This document shows positions 54,300-63,450 of a stretch of 64,000 nt of DNA, in pieces. The DNA is from Niveibacterium sp. 24ML. Lineage in GTDB: Bacteria; Pseudomonadota; Gammaproteobacteria; Burkholderiales; Rhodocyclaceae. The notes beneath the pieces are model-generated. The model was not told the DNA's origin, did no database searches, and saw only the letters and a program-made list of their open reading frames with translations. Numbering within the stretch: position 1 is the stretch's first letter; every line of letters begins with the position of its first letter. The stretch lies in NCBI RefSeq assembly GCF_026586805.1, contig NZ_JAPFHA010000005.1:1-64000 (forward strand), read 5' to 3'. The position numbers and the translations under genes were made by a program.

Positions 54300-55928
54300 A
54301 TGAAATCGTGTCGTCGTTCTCTGACCATTGCAGTGTTGGTGAGTTGCCTTGTGACTGCCTGCGGTGGCGGTGATGCAAACAAGCCGGAACCTCAGAGCGG
54401 TGCGCTGGACATGTCACCGGTTGCGGTGGCGACGAGCCCAAGTGCGCTGCCAGACGGGTGGTATCGCGATGCCGTGTTCGTCGAGATTTACGTGCGCGGC
54501 TATCAGGACAGCGATGGCGATGGCCAGGGCGATATCGATGGCCTGATCTCGCGCCTGGACTACCTCGCCGAATTGGGCGTGAAGGGCATCTGGCTGATGC
54601 CGGTGTTTGCGTCCGGTGATCACGACCATGGCTACGGCGTCGCCGACTACCGCAAGATCGAGACGGAATTCGGCGGTGAAGCGGCACTCAAGCGCCTGAT
54701 CGATGCCGCTCATGCGCGCGGCATCGGTGTGCTGCTCGACTACGTGATGAACCACAGTTCAGCGAGTAACCCGCTGTTCCACGATTCGACCTATGGCCTT
54801 GAGAACAAGCGCGACTGGTACATGTGGCGCCGCGAAGATCCGGGCTGGGCGTGGTGGGTGCCCAGTCCTTGGCGCCGGCTCAACAACGCGTACTACTACG
54901 GCCCCTTCGATGTCGCGATGCCTGATTTCAATCTGACGAACGAGGCGGTGGTCAGCTATCACGTCGCGTCGATGCGCAAGTGGTTGAACCTTGGCATCGA
55001 CGGCTTCCGCATGGATGCGGTGCAGAACTTCATCGAGAACGATTACCTGACCGAGAATCAGCCGGAGACCTTCGCGCTACTCAAGCGTCTTCACGACGAA
55101 ATCGACAAGTACCCGAACCGTTTCATGGTTTGCGAAGACGTGCCAGCGCCGGAGTATGCGGCGCAGAACGGTTGCGGCTCGGCCTTCTTCTTCGGTTTGC
55201 ATTCGGCGCTGGTGGCTAGCGCGCGCAACGGCGTCGTCGACAGCAAACTCGCCAGCTATCTGGCCAGCCCGGCGCTGCCGCAGATGTCCACGATCCTGAC
55301 GAATCACGACACCTTTGCCGGCGACCGCTTGTTCAACCAGTTCAGTGGCGACGAGGCGAATTACAAACTCGCGATCGCATCACTCCTGACCCTGCCAGGC
55401 ACCCCCTTCATCTACTACGGCGATGAGATCGGCATCAGCCTTGCCACCAAGGAGTCCGGCAGCGCCTTTAACCACGATCATCAGTTGCGTCCGCCGATGA
55501 GTTGGACTGCCGATGCGAAGACCGCCGGCTTCACCACCGGCAGCCCCTTCCGCAGCCTTGCCGACAATTCGGCCACCTACAACGTCGCGTCGCAGCAAAC
55601 CGCCAGCGGCTCGATCTACGCGACCTACAAACAGCTGATCGCCTTGCGCAATGAGGAAACCGCACTGCGCCGTGGCGACATCTCGCCAGTCGTGAGCGGC
55701 AATGCATCGGTGCTCGCCTTCACGCGGACGTCCGGCGGCGAGAAGCTGCTTGTCGTTATCAACTACGGTGATGCTGCTGCTGAACTCAGCCTGACTATGC
55801 CGGGCAGTCGTGCGACGTGGAACAACCGTTATCCGGGCAACGCCTCAGCACTGATTTCGGATGCGACAGGCGTAGTGTCGTTCAAGCTCCCCGCCAAGAG
55901 CGCGCAGGTCTACAAGCTCGCGCCCTGA
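54300..55928 (+). CDS. Alpha-amylase family (GH13) lipoprotein
   Basis: Extracytoplasmic glycosidase of 542 residues, from ATG 54300 with GGAG upstream. The lipoprotein signal is AVLVSCLVTACGGG. GH13 motifs: AVFVEIYVRGYQDSDGDGQGDIDGLISRLDYLAELGVKGIWLMPVF, region I DYVMNH, region II GIDGFRMDAVQ (nucleophile Asp), region III-type Glu in FMVCEDVPAPEY and region IV LTNHDTFAGD. A DSDGDGQGD loop probably binds calcium, and the C-terminal beta-domain ends SFKLPAKSAQVYKL. It resembles trehalose-synthase/oligo-1,6-glucosidase-like amylases acting on short alpha-glucans; the precise specificity is inferred only. Confidence 0.92.
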   Translation: MKSCRRSLTIAVLVSCLVTACGGGDANKPEPQSGALDMSPVAVATSPSALPDGWYRDAVFVEIYVRGYQDSDGDGQGDIDGLISRLDYLAELGVKGIWLMPVFASGDHDHGYGVADYRKIETEFGGEAALKRLIDAAHARGIGVLLDYVMNHSSASNPLFHDSTYGLENKRDWYMWRREDPGWAWWVPSPWRRLNNAYYYGPFDVAMPDFNLTNEAVVSYHVASMRKWLNLGIDGFRMDAVQNFIENDYLTENQPETFALLKRLHDEIDKYPNRFMVCEDVPAPEYAAQNGCGSAFFFGLHSALVASARNGVVDSKLASYLASPALPQMSTILTNHDTFAGDRLFNQFSGDEANYKLAIASLLTLPGTPFIYYGDEIGISLATKESGSAFNHDHQLRPPMSWTADAKTAGFTTGSPFRSLADNSATYNVASQQTASGSIYATYKQLIALRNEETALRRGDISPVVSGNASVLAFTRTSGGEKLLVVINYGDAAAELSLTMPGSRATWNNRYPGNASALISDATGVVSFKLPAKSAQVYKLAP

Positions 55929-55938
55929 GCGCCGGAAA

Positions 55939-55968
55939 GGGGTGCCAGCCAGCGTGGCCCCCTGTTTA
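55939..55968 (+). terminator. Weak terminator after the amylase gene
   Basis: Imperfect hairpin (GGGG-T-GCCA paired with TGGC-CCC) about 10 bp after the stop, followed by CTGTTTA. The T-tract is poor. Confidence 0.3.
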
Positions 55969-55970
55969 CC

Positions 55971-56330
55971 TCAGCGCCAGGCGTCGAACATCGAGCCGAC
56001 CTCAATGCTCGACACTTCGGCGCGCGCCGAGAACCAGGCTTCCACCGCCACCCGGTTGGCTTCGGTCGGCGAGCCGCGGTCGCGTGAGGCGACGCTGCCG
56101 AAGATCGCGCCGTCCTGCTCCAGCTGAGCCATGCCGCCAACGATCGGGCCGTGGCCATCGACGAAGCGGCCGAACTCGGTCGAAAACCCGGCGAACTCGC
56201 TGGCCGACAGCGGCGCATGCGTCGCCAGCCGGAACGCGAAAACGAACTCCTGGAATTCGCCGACACGGCGCTTCTTGCGCTGGCGGCGGTTCATGCCACA
56301 GATACGGGTGCAGGTCTTGGCGTGGGGCAT
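55971..56330 (-). CDS. yggL: YggL family protein (DUF469), 50S ribosome-binding
   Basis: Product of 119 residues from ATG 56330 (an inner ATG at 56294 is possible). It begins with the basic YggL signature NRRQRKKRRVGEFQEFVFAF, then an acidic domain (EFGRFVDGHGPIVGGMAQLEQDGAIFG, RVAVEAWFSARAEVSSIEVG). YggL-type proteins bind the large ribosomal subunit and affect its assembly in Escherichia coli. It converges with the amylase gene. The function is assigned by family. Confidence 0.82.
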   Translation of the reverse strand: MPHAKTCTRICGMNRRQRKKRRVGEFQEFVFAFRLATHAPLSASEFAGFSTEFGRFVDGHGPIVGGMAQLEQDGAIFGSVASRDRGSPTEANRVAVEAWFSARAEVSSIEVGSMFDAWR

Positions 56331-56716
56331 GGCGGATTCCTCTGCGCAAAAGCGTGATTGCCGCCCCAATCCATCGGCGCAGCGGGCAGTCAGTGTGAAA
56401 GCAGTATGCGCCCTGGCTGGGGCGCGCGAATCGATGTTGCGCCAAAGCGGAGGGCGGGGCGGAGGGGCAAGCATTCAGGCAAGCAGCAAACCGGCAAGGC
56501 GCGATCACGTCTGCCTTGGGCATTATTGCTGAGATGCGCGTGCTCGCTACGTAGATTCTTCATGACGCCGGCCCGGAGCCGCAAAGCTTAATGTGCCCGC
56601 AATGCATTATGCATTCGCAGAGGAGTAGACTTGACCCTGCGACCGAGTCCATCGGCATGCCATAAGCGCATGCGCTGGGCCTCGGCTGCGTCTTTCAAAA
56701 AAGCTTGGATTTCTTC
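56331..56716. other. Intergenic region with short palindromes
   Basis: These 386 bp hold no convincing gene. A perfect palindrome AATGCAT-T-ATGCATT is at 56601-56615, followed by a -35-like TTGACC (56631-56636), and another palindromic GCGCATGCGC lies nearby. These probably belong to the promoter region of the small secreted protein at 56717. The left half contains the YggL promoter. Confidence 0.35.
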
Positions 56717-57157
56717 ATGAAAATTAAAAAAACTACTTTGACTGCGCTGGTGGCTGCGCTGGCCACACCCGTAACCCTCGCCGCTTCGCCGACCTCGGTC
56801 TGGCAGTATCTTGGCAGCACAATCGCGCTCTACGGTGTTGGCCCGATCAGCGAACAAGGCGAAACCTGCATCAATGAAAAACTTCAACCGCTGATCCGCC
56901 ACATGCAGACCGAGCGCCTGCAGCAGGCTGGCGAGGAGCTCAACATCAACCATCCGACCGTGATGTCCCTGATGGTGGGCGTCAGCGTGAAAATCGTCGC
57001 CTTCGTAGGCGGACGCACCGAGTACTGGTTGCCGGTCAAGCCGAACGCCAAGTCCGTCATCGTGCGCCGCAACGGCATGAAGCACGACGGCGTGGCCAGC
57101 CCCGACCGCAGCCCGATCCCAGACCTGAGCAGTTGCGCGGCGATGACGGGCAAGTGA
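56717..57157 (+). CDS. Small secreted protein, unknown function
   Basis: Product of 146 residues with a clear signal peptide (KIKKTTLTALVAALATPVTLAA). The mature region (TSVWQYLGSTIALYGVGPISEQGETCINEKLQPLIRHM) continues with a strand-rich stretch, VSVKIVAFVGGRTEYWLPVKPNAKSVIVRR, and has cysteines at the beginning and end that may pair. No family is recognised. The base composition of the first 60 bases is AT-rich compared with neighbours, typical of a signal-peptide start. It converges with the ABC-F gene through a shared hairpin. Confidence 0.65.
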   Translation: MKIKKTTLTALVAALATPVTLAASPTSVWQYLGSTIALYGVGPISEQGETCINEKLQPLIRHMQTERLQQAGEELNINHPTVMSLMVGVSVKIVAFVGGRTEYWLPVKPNAKSVIVRRNGMKHDGVASPDRSPIPDLSSCAAMTGK

Positions 57158-57163
57158 GCATCG

Positions 57164-57194
57164 GCGCCGCGTGAATCGATTCGATCAGCGGCGC
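57164..57194. terminator. Bidirectional hairpin between convergent genes
   Basis: GCGCCGC/GCGGCGC (57164-57170, 57188-57194) around a loop that itself contains GAATCGATTC; followed by GTTTG on the plus strand. It sits between the small secreted protein and the ABC-F stop codon. Confidence 0.45.
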
Positions 57195-57201
57195 GTTTGC
57201 C

Positions 57202-59115
57202 TTACACCTCGCCGATCTCTTCCAGCTCGGTGTGGATCTCCAGCCAGCGCAGTTCGCCGTCGTCGATCAGCGTGGCGAGTTCGCCCTGGCGCTTGAGCAG
57301 CGTCTGGATTTGCGCGTTGTCGGTGCTGCCGTTGTAGAGCGCGGGGTCGGCGAGTCGGGCGTCGAGCAGTTTCTTTTCGCCGTTCCAGCCTTCCATCTTG
57401 CGTTCGAGTTGTTCGAGTTCCTTCACCAGCGGGCGGCGGCGGGCGATCTTGGCTTGCCGCTCCGCCTTCTCGTCGGCACGGGCCTGCAGGCGTTCGGCCT
57501 TGTCCTGCGCGGCGACCTGGCAGACGTTGGCGGCGGCGGTGCGGGCGCGGCGCGCTTCGAGCCACGCGAGGTAGTCGTCGAGATCGCCGTCGAACGCTTC
57601 GACCTTGCCGTCCGCCACCAGCAGGAAGGCGTCGCACACGGTGCGCAGCAGCGCGCGGTCGTGTGATACCAGAACCATGCTGCCTTCATACTCGGCCAGC
57701 GCCTTGGTCAGCGCGTGGCGCATCTCCAGATCAAGGTGGTTGGTCGGCTCGTCGAGCAGCATCAGGTTGGGCTGGCCGCGCACCAGCAGCGCCAGCGCGA
57801 GCCGCGCCTTTTCGCCACCGGAGAACGGCCCGATCGGCGTGTCCGCCATCGTGCCGCGGAAATCGAAACCGCCGAGGTAGTTGCGCAGATCCTGTTCGCG
57901 CGTCTGCGGTTCGCGGCGAATGAAGTGCGCGAGGGGGGATTCGTCTTCGCGCAGTTGTTCGAGCTGGTGCTGGGCGAAGTAGCCGACCGCCAGCCCGCGC
58001 GCCTCGGTACGAACCCCGCCGAGCGGGGTCGTGTCGCCAGCGAGTAGCCGGATCAGCGTGGATTTGCCGGCGCCGTTGGGCCCCAGCAGACCGATCCGCA
58101 TGCCGGGCCGCAGCGTCAGCTTCACATGCTCCAGCACCCGTTTGTCGCTGTAGCCGGCGGCGATGTCGTCGAGCACCAGCATCGGGTCTGGCGCGCGCTC
58201 AGGCGCCGGGATCGTGAAGTCGAAGGGCGTATCGACGTGCGCGGCGGCAATGCGCTCCATGCGGTCGAGCGCCTTGATCCGGCTTTGCGCCTGGCGCGCC
58301 TTGGTGGCCTTGGCGCGGAAGCGGTTGATGTAGCTTTCCAGGTGCGCGACTTCGCGCTGCTGGCGCTCGAACATCGATTGCTGTTGCGCCAGTTGTGCCG
58401 CTTTCTGGCCTTCGAAATCCGAATAGTTGCCGGTGTAGAGCGTGAGTCGCTGATCGGTAAGGTAGAGCACATGATCCACCGTGCCGTCGAGGAAATCGCG
58501 GTCGTGCGAGATCAGCACCAGGGTGCCGCGGTAGCTGGCCAGCCACTTTTCGAGCCACACCACTGCATCGAGGTCGAGGTGGTTGGTTGGTTCGTCGAGC
58601 AACAGCAGATCGGAGCGGCACATCAGCGCCTGCGCCAGATTCAGCCGCATGCGCCAGCCGCCCGAAAAGCTCGCGACCGGTCGCTCGATCTCGTTCGGCA
58701 GGAAGCCGAGGCCATCAAGCAGTGCGGCGGCGCGGGCGCGCGCGCCGTAGGCGTCGATTTCGAGCAGCCGCGCATGGATTTCGCCGATGCGGTGGCCGTC
58801 GTGCTTCTCCTCGGCTACCTTCAGCTCGGCCTCAAGCCGGCGCAATTCGGCGTCGCCATCCAGCGCGTACTCGATCGCCGGCTGATCGAGCGCCGGCGTT
58901 TCTTGCGCAACGTGCGCGATCGTCCAGGTGGCCGGCATCTCAAGGTCGCCGGACTCGGCGTGCAGCAGACCGCGCAAGGCCGCGAACAGCGTCGACTTGC
59001 CACTGCCGTTGGCGCCGACCAGGCCGATTCGCCAGCCGGGGTGGATCTGCAGGCTGGCGCCGTCGATCAGGCGCTTCGCGCCGCGCGCGATGACTAGGTT
59101 GCGAAAGAGGATCAT
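57202..59115 (-). CDS. ABC-F family ATPase (YheS-like)
   Basis: Soluble ATPase of 637 residues with two ABC domains and no membrane domain. ABC1: GANGSGKST, signature SFSGGWRMRLNLAQAL, Walker B LLLLDEPTNHLDL. A linker of about 80 residues (P-site tRNA interaction motif, rich in Lys/Arg/Gln: RFRAKATKARQAQSRIKAL) follows. ABC2: GPNGAGKST, PFSGGEKARLALALL, LMLLDEPTNHLDLEM. The C-terminal extension is a coiled coil (ADEKAERQAKIARRRPLVKELEQLERKM). ABC-F proteins bind the ribosomal E site to relieve stalls. Start chosen at ATG 59115 (MILFRNLVIARG), because the longer frame lacks homology. Confidence 0.93.
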   Translation of the reverse strand: MILFRNLVIARGAKRLIDGASLQIHPGWRIGLVGANGSGKSTLFAALRGLLHAESGDLEMPATWTIAHVAQETPALDQPAIEYALDGDAELRRLEAELKVAEEKHDGHRIGEIHARLLEIDAYGARARAAALLDGLGFLPNEIERPVASFSGGWRMRLNLAQALMCRSDLLLLDEPTNHLDLDAVVWLEKWLASYRGTLVLISHDRDFLDGTVDHVLYLTDQRLTLYTGNYSDFEGQKAAQLAQQQSMFERQQREVAHLESYINRFRAKATKARQAQSRIKALDRMERIAAAHVDTPFDFTIPAPERAPDPMLVLDDIAAGYSDKRVLEHVKLTLRPGMRIGLLGPNGAGKSTLIRLLAGDTTPLGGVRTEARGLAVGYFAQHQLEQLREDESPLAHFIRREPQTREQDLRNYLGGFDFRGTMADTPIGPFSGGEKARLALALLVRGQPNLMLLDEPTNHLDLEMRHALTKALAEYEGSMVLVSHDRALLRTVCDAFLLVADGKVEAFDGDLDDYLAWLEARRARTAAANVCQVAAQDKAERLQARADEKAERQAKIARRRPLVKELEQLERKMEGWNGEKKLLDARLADPALYNGSTDNAQIQTLLKRQGELATLIDDGELRWLEIHTELEEIGEV

Positions 59116-59210
59116 TCGAGTGCCCGGCAACAGCAAAAACCAACGATTGTAACGGCGCGTTGCACTGCAAAATCGGCTATCTTTCAGCCTCTGCGTTTTC
59201 CGTCGGTCCC

Positions 59211-59996
59211 ATGCCGCGCCTAGCTCCACCGATCCTGTTTGCCTTGCTCGCCATCGCGATGCCGGCGCTTGCCGAGCTCGACCCGCTGGCGCGCGACAAG
59301 TCCGACCTGCAACAAGCCGAAGCGCTGCGGGCAAAGGCCGCGGAAGAGTTCGCCACGATTGAACGCGACCGCGTTGCGGGGCAGGCCGTGTGCGCGAAGA
59401 AGTTCCTCGTCAATCGCTGCCTGGACCAGCTCAACGATGAACTGGTCTTGCGCCGCAAGGCGGTGCGCGAGAAGGAAACCGCCGCCGGCAACCTGGAGCG
59501 TGCAGTGAAGGCGCGCGAAGTGGCTGCCCGCGAGGCCGAACGCGAAGCGGCGCGCCCCGCACGGGCCGAGAAGCGTGCTGAGGAATCCGAGGCATACCGC
59601 GCCGACGACAAGAAGCGCCGCGAGGAAATCGCCCGCAAGCAGGCCGAGCACAACAAGCGCATCGCCGAAGGCCCGGCGCGCGCCGAGATGGCCTTGGCGG
59701 ATCGTGCCGCGCGTGACGCGGCCCTTGCGCAGAAACGCACAAAAGAAGCAGAGGCGGCCGCCGCGCGCGCCAAGCAGGCGCAGGAAGATCGACAGCGCTA
59801 CGAACTCAAGCGCCAGAAGTACGAGGCCAAACAGGCGTCGAAGCCGGCAGCCAAGCCCAGCGATCTGCCCCCGCTCGAAGAGCAGGGCGGGCCGCTCCCC
59901 CAGAACGCAGCGCCTCCGCCGCCGCTTGCGCCGGCCCAGACGCCCCCGGCTGACGGCGGGATGCCGCCGCCGCCCCCCCCGCCGCCGGCCTTGTAA
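59211..59996 (+). CDS. Exported coiled-coil protein with proline-rich tail
   Basis: Protein of 261 residues from ATG 59211. The signal peptide (PPILFALLAIAMPALAE) is followed by a long charged helical region (about 25-205) rich in Ala, Glu, Arg and Lys, predicted coiled coil, with two cysteines in VCAKKFLVNRCLDQLN. The last 55 residues are low complexity: LPPLEEQGGPLPQN, then Pro/Ala-rich PPPPPPPPAL. This pattern appears in periplasmic spacer or TolA-like proteins, but no family is assigned. It is divergent from the ABC-F gene and 45 bp upstream of the DUF3108-like gene. Confidence 0.7.
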   Translation: MPRLAPPILFALLAIAMPALAELDPLARDKSDLQQAEALRAKAAEEFATIERDRVAGQAVCAKKFLVNRCLDQLNDELVLRRKAVREKETAAGNLERAVKAREVAAREAEREAARPARAEKRAEESEAYRADDKKRREEIARKQAEHNKRIAEGPARAEMALADRAARDAALAQKRTKEAEAAAARAKQAQEDRQRYELKRQKYEAKQASKPAAKPSDLPPLEEQGGPLPQNAAPPPPLAPAQTPPADGGMPPPPPPPPAL

Positions 59997-60041
59997 GCGG
60001 GCGTTGCTACCTTTCACAGGCGCTACACGCCTCATCAAGAC

Positions 60042-60824
60042 ATGAAACGACCTTTCACCATTGCAGCAATTCTCGCCTTGGCCGCAAGCAGCACCAGCCA
60101 GGCTCAGACCGTCAGCTTTACCGCGCAGTACGAGGTCAGTGCCTCAGTTGATGCGCGGCGCGCGAAAGACCACCCCGATGCCGCCCGCTATGCAGAAAAG
60201 CTGATCGGCATGTTTGGAGGTGCGATCCCGGTTGGCACCATGACCGACACCGTGAGCCTCGCGCCCACCAGCTACCGCGTCAATTCCACCGTGAAGGCGG
60301 CGTCGATGATTGCAGCCTTGCTCCCCGGCGACACCGCAGTGCGGACCAGCGAGGGAAGCGCCGGCGGCGGCTACCTGACGTCGCGCCGCTTCACCGAGAA
60401 GCGCGGAAACGGCGAGCCTCGGCTGGTCACGCTGGATTACACCAGCAAGGTTGCCGCGTACTACAAGGGTGGCAAGATCACCAAGCGCGAGGCGATCAAG
60501 TACCGCACCGCAGACGTGGCCGCTTTGCCCTACCTGTTCTACAAGCAGCCGCTGCCCAAGGCTGAAACAACGATTGCGGCAACCGATGGCATCTCCACCC
60601 GCCTGATGAGTTTTGTTCCCGGCAAGGACACCGCGAAAGTCGCGGGCGTGATGGTTCCGGCGGTGAAACTGACGCGCAAGCGCTACGCCAAGGATGACCC
60701 GATGGTCGAGATCTGGTTGCGCGAGAGCGATGGCTTCCCGCTGCGTGTGCGGCTTGATCTGAACGCCAAGTACGGTGTGATCTTCGACCAGCGCCTGTCA
60801 GCAATTCCCGCACTGCCCAAGTGA
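60042..60824 (+). CDS. DUF3108-like periplasmic protein
   Basis: Exported protein of 260 residues with signal peptide (TIAAILALAASSTSQAQ). The mature region has repeated beta-strand segments, FTAQYEVSASVDARRAK, YLTSRRFTEKRG, AAYYKGGKITKREAIKYRTADVAALPYLFYKQPLP and the ending LWLRESDGFPLRVRLDL-type strand, recalling DUF3108 proteins (lipoprotein-like carriers with a curved beta-sheet). The assignment rests on pattern only. It converges with the sensor kinase gene over 6 bp. Confidence 0.65.
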   Translation: MKRPFTIAAILALAASSTSQAQTVSFTAQYEVSASVDARRAKDHPDAARYAEKLIGMFGGAIPVGTMTDTVSLAPTSYRVNSTVKAASMIAALLPGDTAVRTSEGSAGGGYLTSRRFTEKRGNGEPRLVTLDYTSKVAAYYKGGKITKREAIKYRTADVAALPYLFYKQPLPKAETTIAATDGISTRLMSFVPGKDTAKVAGVMVPAVKLTRKRYAKDDPMVEIWLRESDGFPLRVRLDLNAKYGVIFDQRLSAIPALPK

Positions 60825-60830
60825 ATCTGC

Positions 60831-62168
60831 TCAGGCGCCGCCCACCCGCACTTCGGCTTCGAGGCCGCCTTGCGGGTGGTTTCGCAGGCGCAGTTGGCCA
60901 GCCTGGGCGCTGACCAGGTTGGCCGCGATGGCCAGCCCCAGGCCGGTGCCGCCGGTTTCGCGCGAGCGTGAATTTTCCAGGCGGAAGTAGGGCTTGAGCA
61001 CGTTCTCGAGTTGATCTGGCGGAATGCCGGGGCCGTGGTCGCGCACCCTCACCACCACGTCCGCTTGCTCACGACTGACCTGAACGGTTGCGCTGCCGCC
61101 GTACTTGACTGCGTTGTCGATCAGGTTGAGGAAGACGCGCCGCAAGGCGTTGGCGCGTGCGGGCACGATGATGCCGGTCCAGCCCTTGAAGTCCACTTGC
61201 TGGCCGGTCTCGCGCGCGTCGTCGCACAGGGTTTCGAGCAGGGCCGATAGATCGATCCGTTGTGCCTGCTCCTGGGCATCGAGGCTGCGTGCGAAGTCCA
61301 GGCCCTCGTCGATCAGGGTCTGCATCGCGGCGAGGTCTTCCCCCAGCTTGCCGCGCAGGGCTTCATCGTCGACCAGCTCAAGGCGCAGGCGCATGCGGGT
61401 GAGCGGGGTCTTCAGGTCATGCGCAATCGCGGCCAGCATCTGGGTGCGTTCATCGATCTGACGGCGGATCTGCGCCTGCATGGCATTGAACGCGTGCGCG
61501 GCATGCTGCACTTCGGTCGGCCCGTGTTCGTCGAGCGGTGCGCGCTGCAGATCGCGGCCCAGCCCGGTGGCGTGTTCGGCGAGCGCGCGCAGGGGCCGGG
61601 TGGCGATCCGCACCGACAGCCAGGCCAGCAGCACCAGCATGCCGATGCCGATCACCCAGGGTACCCACTCGGCGTCGCCCAGTTTGATCCAGCGGGTGGT
61701 GTATTCCACCCGCACCGGCTGGCCGTCGGCCAGCTTGAGCTCTGCGGCGAAGCGCTTGGCGAGGTTTTCACAGTCCGGGTTGGCCTCGGGCGTGCACGGA
61801 TGTGGCGGCAGGGCTTCGAGCCTGACCTTGCCGGGCGCGCGCCGGATGCCGCGAGCGAGCTTGTCGCTGAGTGCCGCATCGATCTCGCTACCGGCGCCCA
61901 CGGATTCAGGGAAGCTCACGGCCAGCCGCTCGAAGCTGATCGCCGCCGCTGCGCTGGGGCGCGCCTCGGGCGGCAGGGTGTCGAGCACCCGTACCACGTC
62001 GCTGATGCGTTCAACCGCCGAACTGCGGCCGAGCTGTTCCAGTTCGCTGGTGTAGAGCTGCTCCATCACCCAGCGTGACAGGAAGGTGGCCGCGACAATG
62101 CCGCCCACCATCAGGAAGAAGATGCGTACCGCGAGCGAGCGCGGCACCAGGCGTGGCTTGAGCTTCAT
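60831..62168 (-). CDS. Sensor histidine kinase, EnvZ-like
   Basis: Membrane kinase of 445 residues. TM1 IFFLMVGGIVAATFLSRWVM, a periplasmic domain of about 150 residues containing two cysteines (HPCTPEANPDCENL), TM2 WVIGIGMLVLLAWLSVRIAT and a HAMP domain (RPLRALAEHATGLGRDLQRAPL). The phosphoacceptor is in LAAIAHDLKTPLTRMRLRLELV; ATPase boxes are LNLIDNAVKYGG, VRDHGPGIPPDQ and GGTGLGLAIAANLV. The HDLKTPLTRMRLRLE box is of the EnvZ/OmpB class. Its ATG overlaps the stop of the response-regulator gene by 4 nt, so the two are coupled. The signal sensed is unknown. Confidence 0.92.
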   Translation of the reverse strand: MKLKPRLVPRSLAVRIFFLMVGGIVAATFLSRWVMEQLYTSELEQLGRSSAVERISDVVRVLDTLPPEARPSAAAAISFERLAVSFPESVGAGSEIDAALSDKLARGIRRAPGKVRLEALPPHPCTPEANPDCENLAKRFAAELKLADGQPVRVEYTTRWIKLGDAEWVPWVIGIGMLVLLAWLSVRIATRPLRALAEHATGLGRDLQRAPLDEHGPTEVQHAAHAFNAMQAQIRRQIDERTQMLAAIAHDLKTPLTRMRLRLELVDDEALRGKLGEDLAAMQTLIDEGLDFARSLDAQEQAQRIDLSALLETLCDDARETGQQVDFKGWTGIIVPARANALRRVFLNLIDNAVKYGGSATVQVSREQADVVVRVRDHGPGIPPDQLENVLKPYFRLENSRSRETGGTGLGLAIAANLVSAQAGQLRLRNHPQGGLEAEVRVGGA

Positions 62169-62896
62169 GCCGCGGGCTCGCTATCGACCGGCACCGCGAA
62201 CACATAGCCTTCGCTGCGCACGGTCTTGATCAGGCGCGGGCTGCGGGCGTCCTCGCCGAGACGGGTGCGCAGGCGGCTGACCTGCAGGTCGATCGAGCGA
62301 TCGAAGGGGTCGGCGTCGCGGCCCTTGGTCAGATCCATCAGTTGATCGCGGTTGAGCACGCGGCCCGGGTGGGTGAGAAAGGCGTTGAGCAGGCGGAACT
62401 CGGCGCCGGAGAGGGGCACCAGCACGCCGTCCGGCGTGCGCAACTCGCGCGTTTCAACCGTCAGCACCCAGCCTTCGAAGCGGAAGTTGCGCGCCGGCGG
62501 GCTGCTCAGGTTGGCGGGCAGCGATTGCGCACGGCGCAGCACGCTGCGGATGCGGGCGAGCAGTTCGCGCGGCTCGAAGGGTTTGGGCAGGTAGTCGTCG
62601 GCACCCATTTCAAGGCCGAGGATGCGGTCCACCGGTTCGCCGCGCGCGGTCAGCATGATCACCGGGGTGCGGTCACCGGCGCCCCGCAGTGAGCGGCACA
62701 GCGAGAGGCCGTCTTCGCCGGGCATCATCAGATCGAGTACCACCAGATCGATTCGCGATGCGGCCATGACTTCGCGCATCTGGCGACCTTCGCCTGCCAG
62801 GCTGACGCGGCATTCGTTGCGGCCAAGATAGGCGGCGAGCAGGGCGCGGATCTCGCGGTCGTCGTCGACGATGAGGATGTGCGGCAGAGTGTCCAT
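62165..62896 (-). CDS. OmpR-family response regulator
   Basis: Response regulator of 243 residues from ATG 62896 (MDTLPHILIVDDD). The receiver has the acidic pair in ILIVDDDREIRALL, acceptor Asp in LVVLDLMMPGEDGLSLC, and MLTARGEPVDRILGLEMGADDYLPKPFEPRELLARIRSVLRR. The C-terminal winged helix contains LSGAEFRLLNAFLTHPGRVLNRDQLMDLTKGRDADPFDRSIDLQVSRLRTRLGED and VRSEGYVFAVPV, the OmpR pattern. It is upstream of and co-transcribed with the EnvZ-like kinase. The targets are unknown. Confidence 0.94.
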   Translation of the reverse strand: MDTLPHILIVDDDREIRALLAAYLGRNECRVSLAGEGRQMREVMAASRIDLVVLDLMMPGEDGLSLCRSLRGAGDRTPVIMLTARGEPVDRILGLEMGADDYLPKPFEPRELLARIRSVLRRAQSLPANLSSPPARNFRFEGWVLTVETRELRTPDGVLVPLSGAEFRLLNAFLTHPGRVLNRDQLMDLTKGRDADPFDRSIDLQVSRLRTRLGEDARSPRLIKTVRSEGYVFAVPVDSEPAA

Positions 62897-63121
62897 GCTG
62901 CATTTATACCGCCATCGACCCCCCGTTTGGGCGAACCCGGTATCGCTTGGTGTCGCGCGCATGAGGCGATACAGAAAGATACACGGCGCCGGGTGAGCGA
63001 AATCTGCCTGCCATGCGCGGGCCCTCTAATGCCGCCGTGTGCTGCCTTGCCCGACGCTGGCGCCAAGCTGCAGCGCATCCGACGCCTGCCGGTTCCGGGC
63101 GCTCAGAGAGACGAGGAAGAC

Positions 63122-63379
63122 ATGCCACAGACCATTCTGCAGAAAGCCGCCCTGCTGACGGCCGCAACGCTCTGCTTCGGCGCCGCGCAGGCGCACGAGG
63201 CCAAGCAGGCCCCGCCGCAGAAACCCGCGTTCAGCGCCAGTATCCCGAGCGGAAAGATTGTCGTGATCGGGCACCGCAAGGCCTTGCAGGCGAAAGCCAA
63301 AGCGCCGAGCGCCACGCCCCCGGCGCCGCTTGCCGCCGCCAGGCCGGCCGCAGCGTCCGCCACGCCGTGTCGCGGCTAG
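63122..63379 (+). CDS. Small secreted Ala/Pro-rich protein
   Basis: Product of 85 residues with a signal peptide (LQKAALLTAATLCFGAAQAHE), preceded by a good ribosome-binding site (GAGGAAG, 3-4 nt before ATG). The mature peptide is Lys/Ala/Pro-rich (QAPPQKPAFSASIPSGKIVVIGHRKALQAKAKAPSATPP) and ends CRG. No family is recognised. The conserved-looking core GKIVVIGHRK may be a short strand. It is divergent from the OmpR-like gene (225-bp gap with the promoters). Confidence 0.55.
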   Translation: MPQTILQKAALLTAATLCFGAAQAHEAKQAPPQKPAFSASIPSGKIVVIGHRKALQAKAKAPSATPPAPLAAARPAAASATPCRG

Positions 63380-63410
63380 CCGCGGCGCCTGCCGGCTTGT
63401 AGGGTCTTGC

Positions 63411-63450
63411 GCCGCGGCGGCCTCACAAAGGCTGGCCGCGGCATTCTTTT
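63411..63450. terminator. Hairpin terminator between the small secreted protein and carbonic anhydrase
   Basis: GC-rich inverted repeat (GCCGCGGC/GCCGCGGC arms with an inner GCCT/AGGC stem, 63411-63442) followed on the plus strand by ATTCTTTT. It probably ends the rightward transcript and may also serve the convergent carbonic anhydrase gene. Confidence 0.5.

Noticed and set aside
56400-56600. Possible small RNA in the YggL upstream region
   Set aside because: No promoter-terminator pair could be recognised; only scattered short palindromes.
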